13,485 nt of DNA from Gammaproteobacteria bacterium (GTDB lineage Bacteria > Pseudomonadota > Gammaproteobacteria > GCA-001735895), in the NCBI GenBank assembly GCA_029288195.1, contig JARFPR010000040.1:1-13485 (forward strand), given 5' to 3'. This document shows positions 1-5,437 of the stretch, piece after piece (within the stretch, counting starts at the first letter, position 1; every line of letters begins with the position of its first letter). The position numbers were made by a program, and so were the translations under genes. The notes beneath the pieces are model-generated. The model was not told where the DNA came from. It worked only from the letters and a program-made list of their open reading frames with translations, and did no database searches.

Positions 1-1
1 G

Positions 2-112
2 CTTTACATTGATGCTGAAGACGTGAGGAAAGCCGCCGCAATCATAGAGGATGTCATGCTCAACCGGCTGTGGGATAGCACGGAATATTTTGCTCGTTCA
101 GCTGTAACTTGA
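2..112 (+). CDS. C-terminal fragment of an unidentified protein
   Basis: This is an open frame that enters from the left edge and ends at TGA 110-112. Its last 36 residues include YIDAEDVRKAAAIIEDVM and end in RSAVT. They are rich in alternating charged and hydrophobic residues, as expected of an amphipathic helix. The other two plus-strand frames hit stops within the first 25 bases. The antisense frame is also open here, so openness alone is weak evidence. I do not recognise the family, and the promoter and start lie outside the window. The AT-rich gap that follows (113-264) suggests that the gene ends here and does not continue into the dehydrogenase. Confidence 0.45.
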   Translation, partial: LYIDAEDVRKAAAIIEDVMLNRLWDSTEYFARSAVT

Positions 113-214
113 TCGTTTTAATGGAAATTAAAATCAATAAATACAAATATTTATAGATTAAACTTAAAGTAATTACTATGCATGTGTCACACTATTACCA
201 GGTACGACAAACCG

Positions 215-234
215 TCTTAAGAGATCCCTTAAGA
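215..234. promoter_or_regulatory. Operator-like inverted repeat upstream of the dehydrogenase
   Basis: The 20-base element TCTTAAGAGATCCCTTAAGA reads as an inverted repeat with a single mismatched pair (A222/C227) and a central GATC. It ends 30 bases before the ATG of the dehydrogenase gene. A second small inverted repeat, TATAC-AGCC-GTATA (250-263), follows immediately. The spacing and symmetry fit the binding site of a dimeric regulator. No regulator gene is adjacent, and the assignment rests on symmetry only. The rest of 113-264 is AT-rich with no convincing ORF. Confidence 0.35.
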
Positions 235-264
235 AGTTTTGTTGTAACCTATACAGCCGTATAG

Positions 265-1359
265 ATGGCCAGTTCAAAATTTCAAATTGCAGTGATCAGG
301 GGCGATGGTATCGGTATTGATGTTACCGCTGCTGCGCTTGCGGTCATTGAGGCAGCGCTCAAGAAAACTTCTGCTATCCGTCTGACTTACCATGAAATAT
401 CCGCTGGTGCAGCTTACTACCGCGAAACGGGACGCGATATCGAGGCAGATGGGGAAGAGGCCGCCGGTAAAGCGGATGCGATGTTTCTGGGTGCGATCGG
501 ATTGCCCGACATCCGCTATAAAGACGGCACTGAAATCTCGCCACACCTGCGCTTACGCGATATTTACCAGCTATATGCCGGGGTGCGGCCAGTCAGAGCA
601 TATCCCAATGTGCCGCAACGCCTGGCCGATCCCCGGGCCCGGGAAATAGACCTCGTCATTTTACGCGAGTCGACCGAGGGTCTGTTCTATTCAGCGGCGG
701 TCCATGGCAGAAGCGAAGTGCTTGATAACCAGGAAGTTCGCGACGTGTTACGCATAACCAGGGCGACAACCGAAAAGCTGCACCGCTTCGGCTTTGAACT
801 GGCGCGCAAGCGTAAGCAGCTAGGGACCAGCGGGATGCTGACCTGTGTCGACAAGGCCAACGTATTTAAATCGATGGCTTTTTTTCGGCAGATCTACGAT
901 GAGATCGCTCCGGAATTTCCCGATATTCAAACCGATTATAATTACGTCGATGCACAGGCGCTGGATCTGATTCGTCGACCCTGGGAGTTTGACGTGCTGG
1001 TTACCGAAAACATGTTTGGCGATATCCTGTCGGATCTTGCCGGCGGCCTGGTTGGTGGTATGGGGATGGCGGCTTGTGCCGAGATCGGGGATGAAACCGG
1101 GTTGTTTCAACCCGCCCATGGCAGCGCTCCCGACATCATGGGTCAGGATATGGCTAACCCCATGGCCGCCATTCTGAGCGGCGCGCTGATGCTCGAATAC
1201 CTGGCCGACAAGGCCGATGAACCCGCGCTGCAGGATGCATCGCAATTGATCGAGAACGCTATATCCCTGGGCTTTGCCGAGGCACGTATCCGCCCGCTCG
1301 AATTTGGTGGCGACATGGGTACGGTTGCGGTAACCAACGAATTGCTATCCCTTATTTGA
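265..1359 (+). CDS. Isocitrate/isopropylmalate dehydrogenase family protein (NAD-type, substrate uncertain)
   Basis: This is a 364-residue beta-decarboxylating dehydrogenase, of normal length for the LeuB/tartrate dehydrogenase group. Family enzymes oxidise and decarboxylate a 2-hydroxy acid. Visible motifs are the N-terminal RGDGIG (12-17), the arginines R98, R108 and R134, the lysine of VDKANV (K197), and the metal-binding acids D229, D253 and D257 in ENMFGDILSD. HGSAPD (285-290) has the Asp at the position that selects NAD over NADP in isopropylmalate dehydrogenase. The pocket is not LeuB-like: RESTEG replaces RELTGG, and His94-Leu95 stand where LeuB carries two leucines. The residue seven after R134, normally a catalytic Tyr, is Phe141, with Tyr142 next to it. 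No leuA, leuC or leuD is nearby, so leucine synthesis is not supported. A TAG lies immediately before ATG 265, fixing the start as the first available. No Shine-Dalgarno sequence is visible. A catabolic hydroxy-acid dehydrogenase is my preferred reading. Confidence 0.88.
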   Translation: MASSKFQIAVIRGDGIGIDVTAAALAVIEAALKKTSAIRLTYHEISAGAAYYRETGRDIEADGEEAAGKADAMFLGAIGLPDIRYKDGTEISPHLRLRDIYQLYAGVRPVRAYPNVPQRLADPRAREIDLVILRESTEGLFYSAAVHGRSEVLDNQEVRDVLRITRATTEKLHRFGFELARKRKQLGTSGMLTCVDKANVFKSMAFFRQIYDEIAPEFPDIQTDYNYVDAQALDLIRRPWEFDVLVTENMFGDILSDLAGGLVGGMGMAACAEIGDETGLFQPAHGSAPDIMGQDMANPMAAILSGALMLEYLADKADEPALQDASQLIENAISLGFAEARIRPLEFGGDMGTVAVTNELLSLI

Positions 1360-1361
1360 CC

Positions 1362-1377
1362 CGGGTATACCCGTTTT
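1362..1377 (+). terminator. Possible weak terminator after the dehydrogenase
   Basis: The perfect 12-base palindrome CGGGTATACCCG starts three bases after the stop codon and is followed by TTTT. As RNA it gives a short four-pair GC stem with a TATA loop and a brief U run, so it would be a weak intrinsic terminator. It could equally be a protein-binding palindrome. Confidence 0.3.
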
Positions 1378-1610
1378 AAGATTCAGGATTGCGCGGATTC
1401 CAGCTCTTTTGAAAACTACTTAGGGGTGTCGAAACCGGGTAAGTTACCGATAATAAAAAGCTTTAAATAAAGCTTATAAATTATTGAATATTAAAGATTT
1501 AGGTTAATTTATAATTCAAAAACTTGTGTTACAGATCGAGGTTTTTGAACGCCGGGAATCTGCCCGACGAATGGCACTGTATTTAACAGTATCTCTGCTA
1601 TGCTCTTTGC
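1378..1610. other. AT-rich intergenic region with candidate promoter elements for the HDOD gene
   Basis: No coding sequence is visible here. It contains a perfect inverted repeat at 1458-1475 (listed separately), a TATAAT hexamer at 1510-1515 preceded by TTGAAT at 1484-1489 (spacing 20, longer than ideal), and a TATGCT hexamer at 1599-1604. The last would place a transcription start at or very near ATG 1611. Since that ATG has no Shine-Dalgarno sequence, a leaderless transcript is possible. The region most likely carries the promoter of the HDOD gene, but which hexamer is used cannot be decided by eye. Confidence 0.35.
1458..1475. repeat. Perfect 8-bp inverted repeat
   Basis: AAGCTTTA and TAAAGCTT are separated by two bases. 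The element is AT-rich, symmetric and intergenic, which fits a regulator site better than a terminator because no T tract follows on either strand. It lies about 135 bases before the HDOD gene. Confidence 0.45.
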
Positions 1611-2513
1611 ATGACGCCCAGTGCCGAACTCGATATACAACCACCTGTAACTCTTGAACAGCTAATTGGCAAGGACCAGGATTTACCCAGCCTGCCTGAA
1701 ATCTACCTGCGCGTTTCCGAGCAGCTGGAAGACGAAAGCACTACCGTAAAGAAGATCGGCGACACGGTGCAAAATGATCCGGCGATCACCACGCGCATAC
1801 TGAAAATGGTCAATAGTGCCTACTACGGAATGCCCAATGAGGTTGCCTCCGTTTCCCAGGCCGTTTCATTACTGGGCCGCGAAAGGTTGAAACATATCCT
1901 GATCGGCTCGGTTCTCCGGGGCGTCTTCAGCGAGCAGGAGAATCCCGCATTTTCGATGCAGGTATTCTGGCAACACAGTATCAAGACGGCCATTATTGCA
2001 CGTCAGCTGGCGACACAGATTAATTCAATCCAGGAGCCGGAATCGATGTTTACCGCCGGATTACTGCATGATATTGGCAAGTTGCTGCTAATTAAAAAAA
2101 TTCCGGACAGAATGCTTGCCGCGGAAGATTACATGATTCAAAAGCGCGTCGACGTGCTATCCGCCGAGTTGAGCCAGGTTGGTGTTACCCACACTGCCGT
2201 GGGTGAAGCGCTGATGGATCACTGGGGTTTGCCGCAGCTGCTGATTGAATGCGCCCGAAATCACCACGAGGTAGTTCACGATGGACCCAACCGTGAGGCC
2301 ACTCACCTGATATACCTGGCGAACTGTCTCAGTAGCTATGTGCCCCCCCTGGACGAGCAGGAAACCCAGAACATCCTGGACGATATTGAAAACTGGGACC
2401 TGGGATACGCGACGCTCGAGCAAGTTGCATTTGCCTGTCAACTTGCCGATGACATGGTGTTCGAGGTGATGGAATCGCTTGGTATGATCGCGCTCGAAAT
2501 TAGTAGCGACTAA
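1611..2513 (+). CDS. HDOD domain signalling protein
   Basis: This 300-residue protein is a single HDOD module with a short N-terminal extension. HDOD proteins are cytoplasmic signalling or regulatory proteins related to HD phosphohydrolases, often linked to motility, cyclic-di-GMP or stress responses. Seen here are the LPSLPEIYLRV entry motif (25-35), QNDPAITTRILKMVNSAYYG (54-73), the SVSQAVSLLGRERLKHI helix region (80-96), FWQHS (119-123), and AGLLHDIGKL (149-158) with His153-Asp154. A later DHWGLPQLL...NHHE stretch (203-220) supplies more histidines. Many HD-type ligands therefore remain, although most HDOD proteins have no shown catalysis. No receiver, GGDEF or EAL domain is attached, so it probably acts through protein contacts. 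ATG 1611 has no Shine-Dalgarno sequence, but the N-terminus reaches the domain naturally. The gene converges on the transporter pair with a 14-base gap. The domain call is firm; the specific role is unknown. Confidence 0.9.
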   Translation: MTPSAELDIQPPVTLEQLIGKDQDLPSLPEIYLRVSEQLEDESTTVKKIGDTVQNDPAITTRILKMVNSAYYGMPNEVASVSQAVSLLGRERLKHILIGSVLRGVFSEQENPAFSMQVFWQHSIKTAIIARQLATQINSIQEPESMFTAGLLHDIGKLLLIKKIPDRMLAAEDYMIQKRVDVLSAELSQVGVTHTAVGEALMDHWGLPQLLIECARNHHEVVHDGPNREATHLIYLANCLSSYVPPLDEQETQNILDDIENWDLGYATLEQVAFACQLADDMVFEVMESLGMIALEISSD

Positions 2514-2527
2514 GCAGTGACCAATAG

Positions 2528-3430
2528 TTACCGGGCCTGCTTGACACGGCCCATCTCGGACAGCCAGATCCCCCCAAGAACCAGTACGAGCGAAAGCGCG
2601 TGGTGTGACCGGAAAGTCTCGTGCAGAAACACGACCGCCATTATCGATGCGAATACAGGCACCAGGTTGACAAACACACCGGCCCTGCCGGGACCGATCA
2701 GGGCGACTCCCTGGATAAAGAATATTTGTGCCACCAGCGAAGGTAGCAAGGTGACCAGCGCCGCAATTGCCCAGCCGGCGAGTGACGGCATTTGCCAGCC
2801 CTGTTGATAGGTCTCGATCGCAACCACGGGAATTGAAACCAGCCAGGCCACACCCGCCATGACCGCGAACAGGCCAAGCGCGCTGACGTTGGGTCTGCGA
2901 CTCAGCCCGATCGAGTAGGCCGCGTAGAAAAAACAGGCGATCAGCATGAACAGGTCGCCACGACTTACCGACAGGTTTTGTAGCTCATTCCAGTTACCGC
3001 CCGTAGCGACGATAATTACCCCGATCATGGTTATAACCACGCCCAGTACCTGCACCCGCGTGATTCGGTGACGCCAGGCCAGCCAACTACCAAGCAGGAC
3101 GTAAATCGGAATTGAACCTTGTAATATACCGATGTTAATCGCCGAGGTATGATGTGCCGCGACATAGAACAGGGCGTTGAAGGCAGTGAATCCACAGCTG
3201 CCCATGAGACAAAGGAAGGGCAGGTGGCGTCGCAGTATCGGCCAGTCGCGGACAATGTGCTTGCGCGCGAATATCGCCAGCAATATAACCACGCCCAACC
3301 AGCGGAAGGTAACCAACTGCATCGGCGAGATCTCGTCGATGGCGAGTTTGCCGAATATCGCGTTGAGTCCCCAACACAAGGTGGTAACTATCAGCAGAAG
3401 ATAAGCTCGCAAATGATAAGCGTCGATCAT
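2528..3430 (-). CDS. EamA/DMT superfamily transporter (downstream of pair)
   Basis: This 300-residue integral inner-membrane protein has about ten hydrophobic helices arranged as two EamA halves. The N-terminal half starts with the typical TTLCWGLNAIFGKLAIDEISP segment (split by the first helix) and FRWLGVVILLAIFARK. The second half includes YAAYSIGLSRR, and GRAGVFVNLVPVFASIMAVVFLHE is the usual last-repeat signature. Family members export or import small metabolites such as amino acids, and the substrate cannot be inferred. The ATG overlaps the stop of the upstream transporter by four bases (ATGA), so the two are co-transcribed and probably translationally coupled. Two related proteins encoded together could form a heterodimer, as some small DMT proteins do, but full-length EamA proteins usually work alone. 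Confidence 0.92.
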   Translation of the reverse strand: MIDAYHLRAYLLLIVTTLCWGLNAIFGKLAIDEISPMQLVTFRWLGVVILLAIFARKHIVRDWPILRRHLPFLCLMGSCGFTAFNALFYVAAHHTSAINIGILQGSIPIYVLLGSWLAWRHRITRVQVLGVVITMIGVIIVATGGNWNELQNLSVSRGDLFMLIACFFYAAYSIGLSRRPNVSALGLFAVMAGVAWLVSIPVVAIETYQQGWQMPSLAGWAIAALVTLLPSLVAQIFFIQGVALIGPGRAGVFVNLVPVFASIMAVVFLHETFRSHHALSLVLVLGGIWLSEMGRVKQAR

Positions 3431-4269
3431 GCGCGTGTCCTGACGCCTCGAACCAGTTCACGGTGCAGCGTGTAAAGACCGCTTAAAATGATTATGCCGA
3501 TGCCGAGAACACTCTGCAGATCCGGCACCTCGTTCCATACCAGGAAAGCAATCCCGCCTCCGAAAACAATCGATAGGTATTTTAACGGTGCTACGATCCC
3601 CACCGCGAGTCGTTGGTAGCTCAGTGTCATCAGGTATTGAGCCATGCCTCCGCATAATCCAACCAGGATGAGTAGCGCGAGATCCAGCAGGGGAGGTGAC
3701 TGCCAACCCTGGATAAGCATACCGATAAGACTAACCAGCACGCCGGTCACGGTAAAATAAAAGGTGATACAGACGGGATCATCGATCTTGCCGAGATGGC
3801 GAATAATAATCGTAGTGCAGCCAATTAAAAATGCGGCAGTCAGCATGTAAAGGCTGCCGCTCGCGAGCATATCCGCACCGGGGCGCACAACCATTAACAT
3901 CCCGACAAACCCGATGATGATCGCTGACCAACGACGAATGCCAACGGTTTCACGCAACAAGATCACCGATAGCGCGGTCATGAATAGTGGTGCGGTGTGC
4001 AGTATCGATATCGCTTCCGCAAGCGGCATCAGCGAAAATGCATAGAATGCAAAACCCATCGCCCCGATACCCATGACACTGCGTAACAAATGCAGTTTCT
4101 TCTGCCGGGTTCTTAAAATACTTGAGCCGCCACGCAGCAGAATAATAACGAGAACAGGGGCCAGGGCCACGCTGCAGCGGAAAAACATGATCTGCGCCGT
4201 CGGATAGGTGGCGCCAAGCCATTTCACACTCGCATCCATGAGAGAGAACAGCAGGATGCTCGACAGCAT
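3427..4269 (-). CDS. EamA/DMT superfamily transporter (upstream of pair)
   Basis: About 280 residues if translation starts at ATG 4269. The mature-looking start is LLFSLMDASVKWLGATYP followed by QIMFFR, a standard EamA first helix and loop. Ten hydrophobic segments follow, with SLMPLAEAISILHTAPLF at the end of the first half and LKYLSIVFGGGIAFLVWNE near the end of the second. The reading frame stays open upstream to a TTG at 4470, but that extension is low-complexity and lies over the remnant of another gene in a different frame, so I reject it as coding. GGA about ten bases before ATG 4269 is a weak ribosome site; a start a few codons further upstream is possible but no ATG/GTG/TTG is convincing. 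It is the first gene of a two-transporter operon; the transported compound is unknown. Confidence 0.88.
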   Translation of the reverse strand: MLSSILLFSLMDASVKWLGATYPTAQIMFFRCSVALAPVLVIILLRGGSSILRTRQKKLHLLRSVMGIGAMGFAFYAFSLMPLAEAISILHTAPLFMTALSVILLRETVGIRRWSAIIIGFVGMLMVVRPGADMLASGSLYMLTAAFLIGCTTIIIRHLGKIDDPVCITFYFTVTGVLVSLIGMLIQGWQSPPLLDLALLILVGLCGGMAQYLMTLSYQRLAVGIVAPLKYLSIVFGGGIAFLVWNEVPDLQSVLGIGIIILSGLYTLHRELVRGVRTRA

Positions 4270-4348
4270 CGCACTGAATCCAACTGCGGGATTGTCGATG
4301 CTGCGTATTGCTAATGGAACTGGATTACTTGAAACGGAAATGCTCCTG

Positions 4349-4456
4349 TCAGTCGAGTACCAGTGCGCGGTGCCTGCCGTTGGCACTGAGAAGGTTGGCG
4401 AGCACACAACTGGCGGAACCTGAACCGATGATGACTTAGTCGAATTCGAGTTCCAC
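4349..4456 (-). pseudogene. Remnant of the N-terminus of a GMC-family FAD oxidoreductase
   Basis: Read on the minus strand from GTG 4456, the frame gives VELEFD, a stop, VIIGSGSASCVLANLLSAN, then GRHRALVLD and a second stop. This matches the well-known start of choline dehydrogenase-type GMC oxidoreductases (FDYVIIGAGSAGCVLANRLS...VLLLEAG), which binds the ADP part of FAD. The first stop (TAA 4436-4438) sits where Tyr (TAC or TAT) is expected. Gly has become Ser in GSGSAS, and similarity is lost after about 36 codons at TGA 4349-4351. The remaining 500 or so residues of a GMC enzyme are absent: the EamA transporter follows instead. This is a deletion-truncated and point-mutated fossil. Confidence 0.8.
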
Positions 4457-4481
4457 GATGCGTCCAGCAAAATGATTGTGG

Positions 4482-4509
4482 ATTATAGACACTACATCTG
4501 TTGCGTAAA
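4482..4509 (-). promoter_or_regulatory. Sigma-70 promoter for the transporter operon (originally of the GMC gene)
   Basis: On the minus strand a perfect TATAAT (4487-4482) is preceded at 16 bases by TTTACG (4509-4504), which matches four of six -35 positions. The predicted start is near 4475, about 20 bases before the dead GMC start codon and about 205 bases before the transporter ATG. No better promoter is evident between the fossil and the transporter, so the pair probably uses this one. Confidence 0.55.
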
Positions 4510-4522
4510 GCATAACTTCAGG

Positions 4523-4551
4523 TTTCGTCCAGACTCTTGTTGATGCATAAT
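4523..4551 (+). promoter_or_regulatory. Candidate promoter for the ATPase-metA operon
   Basis: CATAAT (4546-4551) matches five of six -10 positions and is preceded by TG at 4544-4545. The -35 position at 17-base spacing (TTTCGT) is poor. Transcription would begin at about 4558, inside the hairpin element and just before the coding region. I see no MetJ-box-like tandem AGACGTCT repeats and no SAM riboswitch, for which there is no room. Confidence 0.3.
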
Positions 4552-4567
4552 TTGGGCGCTAGCCCAA
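4552..4567 (+). promoter_or_regulatory. Hairpin/operator element just before the ATPase gene
   Basis: TTGGGC-GCTA-GCCCAA is a perfect six-pair inverted repeat with a four-base centre. It sits between the -10 hexamer and the first possible start codon. As DNA it could be an operator covering the transcription start. As RNA its stem would sit next to the GGAG ribosome site at 4570-4573. Confidence 0.4.
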
Positions 4568-4579
4568 GTGGAGTCAGTT

Positions 4580-5437
4580 TTGAAATTTAGCATCGAAGAA
4601 TTTCGTGCCTGGGAAAATAAAAGAGTCACGCTGGTCGGCATGTCCGGGGTGGGAAAGTCCTACCTGTCCGCCAAACTGCGCGGCAGTAACTGGTTTCATT
4701 ACTCGGGCGATTACCGGATTGGTACGCGCTACCTCGACGAACATATTGTCGACATGATCAAACACCAGGCAATCAAGATTCCGTTTCTGAAGGAGTTGCT
4801 GCGTAACGACTGGATCTATATTAAGAACAATATCCGGGTTAACGATCTCGGACCGGTGTTAAGTTTTGTCGGTAAACTGGGTAATCCTGAACTGGGAGGC
4901 GTGGAACTCGGTGAGTTCATCGAGCGCCAGGCTATATATCGCCAGGCGGAAGTCGACGCGATGTACGATATCCCGCATTTTATCGAGAAGGCACAGGAGA
5001 TTTACGGATACCCGCATTTTGTCAACGATGTCGGTGGCAGCCTCTGTGAACTTGATGAACCCCGGGTGATGGACATCCTGGTGAACAATACTTTAATTCT
5101 GTATATACAGGTCACCAATGACGAACAGGAGAAAGTATTGATTGAACGTGCAGTATCTGATCCCAAGCCACTTTATTACCGACCAGACTTCCTGCAGGAA
5201 CATTTGCAGCTTTACTACCAGGAAACCGGGCTCGAGTATGCAGCCCAAATCGATCCCGATGAGTTTGCGCGCTGGGTTTTTCCGCGCCTGTTCCGCTCCC
5301 GTCTGCCGCGCTATGACGAGATTGCAAAATTAGGCTACTCGGTGACCTCCGAGGAGATCGACCAGGTGAAAAACGATTCCGATTTTCTGAGTATGCTGGA
5401 AATGGCCATCGAGAGACAGCCGGAGGATGACGCATAA
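4580..5437 (+). CDS. P-loop ATPase of unknown function coupled to metA
   Basis: This protein of about 285 residues has a Walker A motif, GMSGVGKS, near its N-terminus, followed by SYLSAKLRG and HYSGDYRIGTRYL, a layout like that of nucleoside and small-molecule kinases. An internal FVNDVGGSLCELDEP segment and LILYIQV may supply the acidic and Walker B elements. The last 90 residues are charged and probably helical. There are no membrane segments or signal peptide, so it is cytoplasmic. I favour TTG 4580 as start because GGAG (4570-4573) lies six bases upstream; GTG 4568 would add four residues but has no ribosome site. The stop overlaps the metA-like ATG by one base (TAATG), implying translational coupling and related function. 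A role in methionine or homoserine metabolism, or as a regulator of the acyltransferase, is inference from position only; a kinase activity is possible but unproven. Confidence 0.85.
   Translation: MKFSIEEFRAWENKRVTLVGMSGVGKSYLSAKLRGSNWFHYSGDYRIGTRYLDEHIVDMIKHQAIKIPFLKELLRNDWIYIKNNIRVNDLGPVLSFVGKLGNPELGGVELGEFIERQAIYRQAEVDAMYDIPHFIEKAQEIYGYPHFVNDVGGSLCELDEPRVMDILVNNTLILYIQVTNDEQEKVLIERAVSDPKPLYYRPDFLQEHLQLYYQETGLEYAAQIDPDEFARWVFPRLFRSRLPRYDEIAKLGYSVTSEEIDQVKNDSDFLSMLEMAIERQPEDDA

Noticed and set aside
820..1245. Minus-strand open frame of 141 codons inside the dehydrogenase
   Set aside because: It is antisense to the catalytic and NAD-binding motifs of a clear enzyme gene, with no motif of its own.
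1572..1604. Sigma-54-type promoter suggested by TGGCAC before the HDOD gene
   Set aside because: The TTGC-type -12 element is not at the required distance from TGGCAC.
4270..4470. N-terminal extension of the upstream EamA transporter to TTG 4470
   Set aside because: The added 67 residues are low-complexity, lack a family match, and lie across a GMC-oxidoreductase fossil in another frame. The normal first EamA helix begins right after ATG 4269.
4471..4567. MetJ operator or SAM riboswitch controlling the metA operon
   Set aside because: No tandem AGACGTCT-like repeats are present, and the leader is too short for a SAM riboswitch fold.
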